64,000 nucleotides of DNA. It comes from AV40 sp963817335 (lineage in GTDB: Bacteria > Verrucomicrobiota > Verrucomicrobiia > Chthoniobacterales > UBA10450). Location: contig CAWFNX010000001.1 of NCBI GenBank assembly GCA_963817335.1, forward strand, positions 992,001 through 1,056,000, written 5' to 3'. The notes beneath the pieces were generated by a model. The model had not been told where the DNA came from, made no database searches, and saw only the letters and a program-made list of their open reading frames with translations. Each line of letters opens with the position of its first letter. The stretch's first letter is position 1. Made by a program: the position numbers and the translations under genes. Positions 50,654 to 58,573 of the stretch are shown piece after piece.

Positions 50654-50689
50654 TCTTACCACAAATCGACACGAATAAATACGAATCAG
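50654..50689. repeat. 'cacgaataaatacgaatc' word repeat
   Basis: ACCACAAATCGACACGAATA and AATACGAATCAG lie upstream of ribBA. A related stretch with GCGCGAATGGACGCGAATCA and GTGTCCATTAGTG is at 59735-59825. Only a loose, word-like match is seen. Confidence 0.4.
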
Positions 50690-50691
50690 TT

Positions 50692-50808
50692 GTAGAGGCG
50701 GCCGTGCCGCACGCAATTTTTTTGTGAAGACAGCCGTCTCGGCTGCATTACTAAAGCCGCTTCACTACGCGAAGCGCGAGCGATTGGGGTCAATCGCCCC
50801 CCTACCTA
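50692..50808. repeat. REP cluster
   Basis: Three palindromes: GTAGAGGCGGCCGTGCCGCA (GTAG-headed, 50692-50711), AGACAGCCGTCTCGGCTGC (50729-50747) and CGATTGGGGTCAATCG closing with CCCCTACC (50781-50808). The orientation is mixed. The cluster fills the gap between ribBA and the Pro-Thr-tailed metalloprotease. No coding signal is seen. Confidence 0.65.
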
Positions 50809-50874
50809 GTCGCGGCTCCGCTGGATTGACTGCGAGCCACCAACGTGATGGTCAACTGGAATAGCGAGACATGG

Positions 50875-52446
50875 CTATGGTCCGCGGTGTGGAGGAGTCG
50901 GGGTCGGGGTAGGGGTAGGTGAAACCGCCGGTGTCGGAGTGGGGGTGGATGTGGGGGCCGGTGTCGGCGTCGGAGTGGGCGTTGGTGTCGGGGTTGGAGT
51001 CGGAGTAGCTGTCGCGAATGGTGTAGCGGTTGGAGTCGCGGTTGGAACGACGGTCGGAGTAGGTGTCGGAGTGCTGCCGCACCCGCCGCGCCCGCAAGGA
51101 GTTGGAGTTGGCGTCGGGGTAGGTGAAATTATCGGTGTAGGAGTAGGGGTTGGAGTAGGAGTAGGCGGTACTGTGGCAGTAGGTGTTGGGGTCGGAGAAG
51201 GTGAAACTATCGGTGTCGGGGTAGGCGTGGATGTAGGAGTCGGAGTGGGCGTTGGTGTCAGGGTTGGTGTTGGCGTAGGCGTAGGAGTAGGAGTAGGAGT
51301 AGGAGTAGATGTAGGTGTGGGTGTCGCGATTGGAGTAGGGGTTGGAGTCGGCGTAGGAGCGATGGTCGGAGTAGGTGTCGGAGTGCTGCCGCACCCGCCG
51401 CGGCCGCAAGGAGTTGGCGTTGGGCTAGGCGACGCTGTCGGTGTGGGTGTCGGAGTCGGCGATGATGTTGGCGTTGGAGTCGGACTAGGCGAAACTGTTG
51501 GAGTTGGAGTGGGTGTCGGCGCAGTGCCCGCTAAGTCATAGCCGATAACGTCCATTACCCGGATGTCCACCGGTGTCAGATCGTTCTCGACGCTGGAGCT
51601 ACTAAAAGCATTGAACGCGTCATTCGCTCCACTGGCCCAATCCTGCGGGTCACCGCCGTTCTGAGCCGCATTGTTAAAAGCCTTAAGAAGCGTGCTCCCA
51701 CTGTCGATCGAGAAAAATCTTCCCGCCCCATTGGTCAAACCTCGGGTATTGGCGCCGGTGTAGTGGAACAGGTCGAACTGCAAATAAGCTTTGATTCCAC
51801 CGATATTTTCTCCCAAGCCTGGGATGCGCCCCATGATTTCCGAAAATTCGTGCATTGCCACGGCGATGAAATCAATCTTTCCGGGGACGGCGCGGTTGAG
51901 TGGGTCATAGGTATAATTAAATCCCGCTCCAAAAGTAAACGTCCCGTCATTCGCGAAATCATCGGCGCGAAGACCGAGGGCCTTTGCTTGTGAGGTCGTC
52001 ACCCACCAGTTGTGACTCCCGCTCACCGGGTCTGTCGTCCCGACGGACCCGCCTGCGCCAGTTGCGGTATTGTCGTCAGCGCTTTTCGCGTCGCTTATTG
52101 TCGCATTTCGGAGGTTCGTGAATGCAACGCTATTGATGAAGGTATTACTTTGTCCCAGCGTGCTGGTGCCGGCCACTGCCGTCACCGTAATGTTGACATT
52201 GATGAGGTCCGTATAGTTAGTCGTGAACTGCAACGCAGCGTAGTTACATGCGGTGTGGACATTGGCGATGTCTGCGGCACTCAGCCCAGCACTCACCATC
52301 GCGGGGTCGTTGAAATTCAGATTTATAGTAAGCGCCGAGGCTGTTCCGGTCGGCAGAAGCATGGTCAGGAGAATTGTCCCGGCGCATGCTCGAGGCGTGC
52401 GAGTTAGTTCTGAGAGCAACTGCCAAAGGGTCTTTCCGAACTTCAT
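50875..52446 (-). CDS. Exported metalloprotease-like protein with a long Pro-Thr tail
   Basis: 523 residues. A signal segment (about 20-38) precedes a domain with VAMHEFSEIMGRIPGLG (His199, Glu200, Glu203) and MDVIGYDL, matching the NF038122-type metalloprotease layout; the third-position residue is Glu rather than His, so the zinc site is unusual. The C-terminal part, from about residue 309, is a nearly continuous Pro-Thr repeat with two copies of CGRGGCGSTPTPT. The tail probably extends from the cell surface. The tandem copies lie 312 bases apart in the DNA (near 51052 and 51364). Confidence 0.75.
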   Translation of the reverse strand: MKFGKTLWQLLSELTRTPRACAGTILLTMLLPTGTASALTINLNFNDPAMVSAGLSAADIANVHTACNYAALQFTTNYTDLINVNITVTAVAGTSTLGQSNTFINSVAFTNLRNATISDAKSADDNTATGAGGSVGTTDPVSGSHNWWVTTSQAKALGLRADDFANDGTFTFGAGFNYTYDPLNRAVPGKIDFIAVAMHEFSEIMGRIPGLGENIGGIKAYLQFDLFHYTGANTRGLTNGAGRFFSIDSGSTLLKAFNNAAQNGGDPQDWASGANDAFNAFSSSSVENDLTPVDIRVMDVIGYDLAGTAPTPTPTPTVSPSPTPTPTSSPTPTPTPTASPSPTPTPCGRGGCGSTPTPTPTIAPTPTPTPTPIATPTPTSTPTPTPTPTPTPTPTLTPTPTPTPTSTPTPTPIVSPSPTPTPTATVPPTPTPTPTPTPIISPTPTPTPTPCGRGGCGSTPTPTPTVVPTATPTATPFATATPTPTPTPTPTPTPTPAPTSTPTPTPAVSPTPTPTPTPPHRGP

Positions 52447-52471
52447 ATTTCTTATCCTGGTCTCGGTCGAG

Positions 52472-53158
52472 CTAGGGTTTTAGCCGAGAAATGATGGAGG
52501 GTTTTGCAGGGGAGATGAATTTAACGTCATCACTCGAAGCCAAAGACTCTAATTGGGAAACCGGGACGACCGCTTGAACCGCGGTAGTCGTTACCGACCC
52601 GTCGATCACTTTCCCGCCAGTCTCTGAGATCTGATCCAGCAACCGCTGAGATGTCGATGCTTGGATATCGACCAGCGCTCCCTCAGGAAGGTTGCCCGGA
52701 ATGTCCGGTTGAAGCGTTGTCGCTCTGTCGAACGGCGCCTGTCCTCTCGCCTGCTTCAGCGCCAGTCGAAGTTGATCATCAAGTTTCTTGTCTACCGGTG
52801 AATCGGCGTCAGTCCAAAGCAGGACCAAGTCATTGCCACCACCGCCATGGTAGTTCGCTACGAAATGGTAAGTGCTTCCTGCATAAGCCAGGTCAACGAT
52901 TTGCCCTTGGGCCAGGTTGGTAAAAGTGCCTTTTATAATGTCTGGCCCGGTGTTCTCTATGATCACCAAGTCCGTGCCGGGCTTGGGCACAAAGTTGAGG
53001 CTCAAGTGCAACGTCTTGCCGCTTGCCGTGAAACCAGCCGCCCGGACAGACACTTCGTTGCCGTTAACCAACGTCGCAGTGACGACGTCTGCCGGACCGG
53101 CCTGCGTGGAAGTGGCAATCGCAAAAACGGCGGCTAGTGGGAACACGGTTAGTTTCAT
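52472..53158 (-). CDS. Exported protein with autotransporter-strand-like repeat
   Basis: 228 residues with a signal peptide (LTVFPLAAVFAIATSTQAG). A segment IKGTFTNLAQGQIVDLAYAG and YHFVANYHGGGGNDLVLLW (about 75-115) resembles autotransporter-associated beta-strand repeats. The C-terminal part (LEGALVDIQAST...LASSDDVKFISP) resembles a peptidase inhibitor-like propeptide region. It lies 25 bases upstream of the metalloprotease gene on the same strand, so the two may be one operon. A GAAAGG ribosome-binding site is present. Confidence 0.65.
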   Translation of the reverse strand: MKLTVFPLAAVFAIATSTQAGPADVVTATLVNGNEVSVRAAGFTASGKTLHLSLNFVPKPGTDLVIIENTGPDIIKGTFTNLAQGQIVDLAYAGSTYHFVANYHGGGGNDLVLLWTDADSPVDKKLDDQLRLALKQARGQAPFDRATTLQPDIPGNLPEGALVDIQASTSQRLLDQISETGGKVIDGSVTTTAVQAVVPVSQLESLASSDDVKFISPAKPSIISRLKP

Positions 53159-53369
53159 TTGAAAACCTTTCTCAAGAAGCGCTGAAACAGATGGGATGTG
53201 AATTGCACGGTCAAGCGTTTTCGTATCGTACTAGAATCTTTCGATGGGCCGTGATGCCGCCATGATCCGGCCAGTGCGTTGCACGTAGAGGCAGCATAAA
53301 CGGTTCCAACCAAGGGATGAAAAGTCGCAGTCGGCGTTTGGACTGGCTTCAATCTGACGCGTCAGGAAT

Positions 53370-54167
53370 TTATTTCTCGCTGCTCGCTACTATCGCTTCC
53401 GGTCGGTACATGTCGCGGTTGCTGCCTTGGAATTCGGATTTCAGTTTCACTTTGAACTTTGAAAGATCGACCAGGTCCCAGCGCGTAAATTTCCACGTCG
53501 CCTTCGGAGAAGCCGATCCACCTTCCCGCAGCTGACTTGCCGAGCCGGAGCGTGGCGAAGGCTGGTGTTCGATGCCGGCGATCAGATGAACCGCGTCATC
53601 GTGGATCTTTCCGGTGGCGACTCTGGGTTCAAAATAAAATGTGCGAAACGAGCTCTCCCGACTGCCGGCGGCGTAAAGCTTCGGATCGATATAGAAAATC
53701 TTGTTACTCGCCACATCAACAATCCGGAGATCGGGATAGCCGGCGCGTTGCACCTTGCCGTTACTCGTCCGTGGAAAATCACACTTTAAATCAGGCCCGG
53801 CGTTGAGCAGTTCGCGCAGTGAATCCTCAAAATGACTGCTCACTTCATTGATGCGCTTGATCTTTTGGATCGGACTATCGGCGGCGTTCATGCGTTGCAA
53901 TGTTTCATTCAACCCATCGCCGATCCGTTTGATTACCCGCCGATCGACTTCGGCCTTCGGATCGAACGCGAGCACGTGCTTGCCGGTGGCGTCCATGATC
54001 ACTTCGCTGAACGGAATTCCGCGCAGCTGCGATTCCTCGTCCATCAGCCATGGGATCAGCTGATCCACTGGCGCGATTGCGCTGGGTTCGTTCGCAATCG
54101 CGAGGACTAAGTCAAAAAGCGACGCTGAAAGTACGGTAACAGCCAGAAACCGGGGGAACGCAGGCAT
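53370..54167 (-). CDS. Exported protein with a possible PD-(D/E)xK-like motif
   Basis: 265 residues with a hydrophobic leader (FLAVTVLSASLFDLVLAIA). The sequence GYPDLRIVDVASNKIFYIDP followed by KLY matches the spacing PD...(D/E)xK of nuclease-like folds (Asp about 157, Asp-Pro-Lys about 172). Nuclease activity is only a suggestion, as the leader would export the protein. The ATG at 54165-54167 begins the leader. The 205 bases between it and the divergent papain-like gene hold no clear gene. Confidence 0.5.
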   Translation of the reverse strand: MPAFPRFLAVTVLSASLFDLVLAIANEPSAIAPVDQLIPWLMDEESQLRGIPFSEVIMDATGKHVLAFDPKAEVDRRVIKRIGDGLNETLQRMNAADSPIQKIKRINEVSSHFEDSLRELLNAGPDLKCDFPRTSNGKVQRAGYPDLRIVDVASNKIFYIDPKLYAAGSRESSFRTFYFEPRVATGKIHDDAVHLIAGIEHQPSPRSGSASQLREGGSASPKATWKFTRWDLVDLSKFKVKLKSEFQGSNRDMYRPEAIVASSEK

Positions 54168-54372
54168 ATTGAATTGAACCTCGGAAGCCAGATCGCTACA
54201 AGATTTAACAAACGTCGTTCCCCAAACGCATCCCCCCTGCACAATGCCGCCGCGCGCCCTCATAACACTTGCCACTGCGATGTACACGGAATACCCGACT
54301 GGCATAGCAAACGCTGCCAAAAGCGCCATCAGCGCCGTTGGCGGTTAACTTCTCAACCCTTAACTTCCCATT

Positions 54373-55152
54373 ATGCCAAAAATTAATACTCGCTCCAACA
54401 AGTGGTACGGATGGTTGCCGGACTTGCCGGACCAACGCGATCTGATGTACTCTGCGATCGCGCCGCGAATGGTGCAGTTGCCGGACAAGGTAGATCTCCG
54501 TTCGAAATGTTCGCCGGTCGAAAATCAGGGAAGTCTTGGTAGTTGCACCGCCAACGCGCTCGCCGGCGCGCTGGAGTTCCTTGAACTTCAGAAAGGCGCA
54601 ATCCTTATCGATCTCAGCCGGCTGTTTATTTACTACAACGAGCGCGTCATTGAAGGCACGGTGACGCAGGACAGCGGCGCATTTCTACGCGACGGAATCA
54701 AGTCACTCGCCAAACAAGGCGTTTGTCCCGAGGCAGAGTGGCCCTACAAAATTTCGAGTTTCATGGAGAAGCCGACCGCGAAGTGTTACAAAGACGCCGA
54801 GAACCATCAGATCACTTCCTACCATCGAATCAGCATGGTTGATGAAATGCAAACCTGTCTGGCCGACGGATTTCCGTTCGTGTTCGGCTTTACTGTTTAC
54901 GAAGCGTTTGAATCGACTGAGGTCGCAAAGAGCGGTGTTCTCAACCTGCCCGGTCCGGACGAAAGAGTTATGGGCGGTCATGCGGTCATGGCCGTGGGTT
55001 ACGACAACGGGCAAAAGCGTTTCATCGTTCGCAACTCATGGGGTACCGATTGGGGGATGGAAGGCTATTTCACCATGCCTTACGATTATCTCGATTCAGC
55101 CAGGAATTTGGCTGACGATTTCTGGACAATTCGCGTGTCTGAAGAAGGATAA
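54373..55152 (+). CDS. Papain-family (C1A) cysteine protease
   Basis: 259 residues. Catalytic residues: Gln52 and Cys58 in NQGSLGSCTAN, His203 in GGHAVMAVGYD, Asn221 in RNSWGTDWGMEGYF. The pro-region is short (about 40 residues) and has no signal peptide, so the enzyme is probably cytoplasmic or exported by another route. The next gene encodes a chagasin-type inhibitor of this very protease family, 20 bases downstream. Confidence 0.92.
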   Translation: MPKINTRSNKWYGWLPDLPDQRDLMYSAIAPRMVQLPDKVDLRSKCSPVENQGSLGSCTANALAGALEFLELQKGAILIDLSRLFIYYNERVIEGTVTQDSGAFLRDGIKSLAKQGVCPEAEWPYKISSFMEKPTAKCYKDAENHQITSYHRISMVDEMQTCLADGFPFVFGFTVYEAFESTEVAKSGVLNLPGPDERVMGGHAVMAVGYDNGQKRFIVRNSWGTDWGMEGYFTMPYDYLDSARNLADDFWTIRVSEEG

Positions 55153-55172
55153 TAATTTGAGGAAGGCAGGGT

Positions 55173-55499
55173 GTGACGGATTTAGTATTCGGTGAAAAAG
55201 ATAATGGCGCTCTGGTCGAGGTTACGCTCGGCTCGAAAGTAACCATCGAACTGGACGAGAATCCGACGACCGGTCATCAATGGATGATCAGTGGCGTGGA
55301 CGAAGTTTTTCTCGTGCCCGAGGGCGACGCTTTTCTGGTCGGCGAGCAAATGGGCCTCGGCGCAGCCGGAGTTCGGAGGGTATTCTTTCGCGCCAAAGGC
55401 GCCGGCTCCACTTCATTGAGCTTGATCAAGAAGCGCCCGTGGCAATCGAACAAAGAAGCAACCGGCATTTTTAAGCTCGCCGTCCGGATTTTGAAATAG
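55173..55499 (+). CDS. Chagasin-type cysteine protease inhibitor (I42 family)
   Basis: 108 residues starting at GTG 55173. The three inhibitory loops are present: NPTTGHQW (30-37), GVRRVFF (66-72) and KRPW (87-90). Chagasins block papain-like proteases. The lack of a signal peptide fits its neighbour, a papain-like protease also without one. It follows that gene by 20 bases, and the pair is likely one operon. Confidence 0.92.
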   Translation: MTDLVFGEKDNGALVEVTLGSKVTIELDENPTTGHQWMISGVDEVFLVPEGDAFLVGEQMGLGAAGVRRVFFRAKGAGSTSLSLIKKRPWQSNKEATGIFKLAVRILK

Positions 55500-55648
55500 A
55501 CCGATAATGGAATTAGTCGCCAAAATTCCGTATAATTCGGTCGACGCACCTGAAAAGACCCAACCAATCGCTGGCCGTCCCGATCTATACTTTTGAAGAT
55601 GGCTTCAACACTAAACTCGGAGCAAAGCGACGCGCGCATCCGCTCGCG

Positions 55649-56110
55649 GTGACTGAACTCTTTCTCGTGCCTACACCAAGCCTGGTGGGAACATGGCGAC
55701 TCGTGTCGTTTGAAGCGCGTGACTCGAATGGTAACCCTCAGTACCCGTTAGGAAAATACGTGTCCGGCCAGCTAACGTATGATTCCGGCGGTAACATGTC
55801 CGCTCATGTCATGAGGAATGATCGCCCTCTCTTCGCTGGGAATGATCCTGGTCTTGGCACGGACACTGAAGTCCGCGCGGCATTCGACGGTCACGCTTCG
55901 TATTTCGGCACTTACACGATTGATTCGAGCGCGCAAACTGTGACTCATCACGTTCTCGGCGCATCATATCCGAACTGGGTCGGCAGCGATCTGCTTCGTT
56001 ATTTTGAGTTCGACGGCTCTCACCTCTTGCTGTCGTCGCCTCCGATGATATCCGGCGGCGAATCATTAGAATACGTTTTGACCTGGGAACGCATTCAACC
56101 AATCGCATGA
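55649..56110 (+). CDS. Lipocalin-like domain protein
   Basis: 153 residues starting at GTG 55649. LVGTWRLVSFEARDSNGNP is the classical start of a lipocalin-like domain, and the later GQLTYDSGGNMSAHVM and HHVLGASYPNWVGSDLLRYF continue the barrel pattern of Pfam lipocalin-like domains. The ligand is unknown. The stop overlaps the next gene's start by 4 bases. Confidence 0.85.
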   Translation: MTELFLVPTPSLVGTWRLVSFEARDSNGNPQYPLGKYVSGQLTYDSGGNMSAHVMRNDRPLFAGNDPGLGTDTEVRAAFDGHASYFGTYTIDSSAQTVTHHVLGASYPNWVGSDLLRYFEFDGSHLLLSSPPMISGGESLEYVLTWERIQPIA

Positions 56111-56316
56111 ACCTTACGAACGAGAGTTACATCATCTTCATCCACACCAAAAGCGCGACCGAGCGCTACTATCGCGACAAGAAAGGTTGGTTGAAGGTCA
56201 GCACGCGAGATCGAAAGTTTCGAGCGACCGCCGAGCAAGTTCTAAATCATTTGCTGCCTGCGCTTGCCGGGATTAAGCCGAACGTGAGCGTCACGGTCGA
56301 GCACAGCGAGAAATAG
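56107..56316 (+). CDS. Small protein of unknown function
   Basis: 69 residues, MNLTNESYIIFIHTKSATER. It overlaps the lipocalin-like gene by 4 bases (ATGA), which supports expression with it. No family recognised. The sequence is mildly basic with one short hydrophobic stretch. Confidence 0.55.
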   Translation: MNLTNESYIIFIHTKSATERYYRDKKGWLKVSTRDRKFRATAEQVLNHLLPALAGIKPNVSVTVEHSEK

Positions 56317-56479
56317 AAAGCGGTCTCACGCGACCATGGAACGCTTTTCTTGGTTAGCGCTGTCGTTGTTCACCTGAACGCTAGGACATAGTCCGACGGT
56401 TTTTTGTTCCGCATCTGGCGCGATTTCTCTCGTTTGGGTAAAATCACGCGGATAACAATGCGCCGGGGGACTTATCTCG

Positions 56480-58573
56480 ATGGATATTTGCCGCGCTCTT
56501 CGCGCATCGGTCGCGCTATGGTTATTGGCCGGGTCGGTCGCGACTGCGACGACCAACATTACCTTTACCCGCGACGAGATAGCGGAAATGGCCGGCCTGT
56601 GGGAAACGGACTGCATCACAATTTCGCTGCTGGCCAACACCCAATACCCTGCCTACAGCGCGAATTGGCAGTATATTTTCCCGCACACGACCATTTCCGC
56701 CGATGGCGACATTCACACCGACATGGCGGTCGATAGTTCGGGTTCCGGTTCAACCGGCAATAATACCGGTGAGTCGCCAATGATTTGCGAAGTGACGGAC
56801 GCTACGGCCAACCAACTGAATTATCTTGATTCATTGACCGGCGCCGAGGCAATTTTTCGCGGCATCTTTCGTTTCTACACCGAACATCCCGGGGAACGGC
56901 ATTTCGAATTGCATCCCGCGGTTGAACTTGATCGCTGGAACGGCACCAGCTTTGTCGCAGACACCGATTATCATTCCAATATCGCAACCGTTGCGGATGG
57001 AACGACTCACACCACCTCGACGTTGACCGGTTTGATCGACGGCTCGGAGACAATGACGGCGACAGTCGAAAGCGACGGAACGCACGTCGACTTTGTTTTT
57101 CCTAGTCCGAGCGTCAACTATGTCCAATATGACGGAACGGTCATTTCGGGTGTGACCACGGATTCCACCAGCAGCTATTTCCTGCTCCAACCCAACCTTG
57201 TGCCGACCGCGGTGTTGCGGTGCCGGCTCGTGGCGAATACTTCGGCTGCGGCGTCTGCCGCCGGATTGGTCCGCAATCAAACTGTGACGGTAAATGCTCT
57301 TACTCGAACGGACATGGGAGCAATCGGATCACAGATCGCGAGCTTGAGCGCAGGCCAGTCTAAAACATTTGGGCGCCCGGTTGAATTCGTTGTCCTTGGA
57401 TTGCCCACAATCGGTCCAACGCCAACTCCGACTCCAACACCGACACCGCCGACGAATTCATTTAGCAACACCGCGTCCTTGACCATGAGCGGCGCCTCCA
57501 ACGGCGAAGGAACCGGAAACCCGTACCCGTCGACGATCACCATCTCAGGCGTTCCTGGCGTTGTCACGAATGTCACCGCCACACTGAATAAACTCACGCA
57601 TCCGTTTCCCGAGGATCTCGATATCTTATTAGTCGGTCCAAATGGTCAAAACGTGATGTTGATGTCGGATGTCGGGGGCGCGCATTCGATTAGCAATCTA
57701 AACCTGACCTTCAGCGACGCCGCATCGTCGTCGCTTGGCACCGGCCGCATCAGCTCTGGAACTTATTTGCCGAGCAACCGGAATCCTAGTGGCGACAAGG
57801 ATGCGTTTCCGGCTCCCGCTCCGCCAAAGCCGTTCGGCAGCGCGATGTCGATCTTTCACGGCACAAGTCCGAACGGCAGCTGGCAGCTTTTTGTGTTGGA
57901 TGAGTTCACTTCCGGTTCGGGATCGATCGGCGGCGGTTGGTCCCTCAACATCGGGACGGAACTCGCGCCCCCAATCAGCGCGGTGTCGCGTAAAGCCCAC
58001 GGAATGGTCGGCACGTTTGATGTGAATTTGCCGTTGACTGGAACACCGGGCATTGAATGCCGGAGAGGTGGCGCGTCGAATAATTATCAGATCGTAGTGA
58101 CATTCGAGGGCGCGGTCACTTTCAGTAGCGCCAGTGTTACCAGCGGAACGGGGAGCGTCAGCAGCGCCAGCGCAAGCGGCAGTCAGATCACGGTCAACTT
58201 GACCGGCCTTACCACCGCGCAGCGAATCGCTGTCACGATATCCGGAGTCAGCGATGGCGTGAATAGTGGAACAGTCACCGTTCCAATGAGCGTCCTGGTC
58301 GGCGATACTAACGGCGATGGGTTCGTAGATTCTATCGACGTCTCTCAAACAAAATCGCAATCCGGAAACCCAGTATCGACTTCGAACTTTCGCGAGGACT
58401 TGAACGTGGACGGTTTCCTGGACAGTACTGACGTGTCGCTGGCGAAGAGTAAATCGGGCACATCGCTGCCCTCCGCGAACATTCCAGCCCGATCAGACGA
58501 CCTCGACGGCCTTCTCGATGAGCGGCGTGATGTTCACGATCGAACGTTCGTTCCGCGCGTGAATCATGAATAG
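56480..58573 (+). CDS. Exported P-domain protein with dockerin-like C-terminus
   Basis: 697 residues. A signal segment (ALRASVALWLLAGSVATA) is followed by an unassigned N-terminal domain to about 300, then a Pro-Thr linker (GPTPTPTPTPTPPT), then a proprotein-convertase P-domain-like unit (about 326-495: NLTFSDAA, SIFHGTSPNGSWQLFVLD, GGWSLNI). The last part (about 498-664) is the same module as in the Asp-box protein, with a dockerin-like repeat (VGDTNGDGFVDSIDVSQTKS). That module would end at residue 664, but the frame continues 33 residues into the antisense of deoA. The convergent genes overlap by 81 bases. Confidence 0.75.
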   Translation: MDICRALRASVALWLLAGSVATATTNITFTRDEIAEMAGLWETDCITISLLANTQYPAYSANWQYIFPHTTISADGDIHTDMAVDSSGSGSTGNNTGESPMICEVTDATANQLNYLDSLTGAEAIFRGIFRFYTEHPGERHFELHPAVELDRWNGTSFVADTDYHSNIATVADGTTHTTSTLTGLIDGSETMTATVESDGTHVDFVFPSPSVNYVQYDGTVISGVTTDSTSSYFLLQPNLVPTAVLRCRLVANTSAAASAAGLVRNQTVTVNALTRTDMGAIGSQIASLSAGQSKTFGRPVEFVVLGLPTIGPTPTPTPTPTPPTNSFSNTASLTMSGASNGEGTGNPYPSTITISGVPGVVTNVTATLNKLTHPFPEDLDILLVGPNGQNVMLMSDVGGAHSISNLNLTFSDAASSSLGTGRISSGTYLPSNRNPSGDKDAFPAPAPPKPFGSAMSIFHGTSPNGSWQLFVLDEFTSGSGSIGGGWSLNIGTELAPPISAVSRKAHGMVGTFDVNLPLTGTPGIECRRGGASNNYQIVVTFEGAVTFSSASVTSGTGSVSSASASGSQITVNLTGLTTAQRIAVTISGVSDGVNSGTVTVPMSVLVGDTNGDGFVDSIDVSQTKSQSGNPVSTSNFREDLNVDGFLDSTDVSLAKSKSGTSLPSANIPARSDDLDGLLDERRDVHDRTFVPRVNHE

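Noticed and set aside
50641..50874. An FMN riboswitch upstream of ribBA
   Set aside because: The conserved FMN aptamer blocks were not seen; the region is filled by REP-like and word-like repeats.
50885..51530. The repeat tract as a CRISPR array
   Set aside because: The unit is a short Thr-Pro type coding repeat with no fixed direct repeat and unique spacer pattern, and it lies within a protein-coding frame.
50939..51541. A long plus-strand frame reading VGVGVGVGV repeats
   Set aside because: It is the complement of the Pro-Thr tail of the metalloprotease; the repeat composition keeps the frame open. There is no start signal or recognisable domain.
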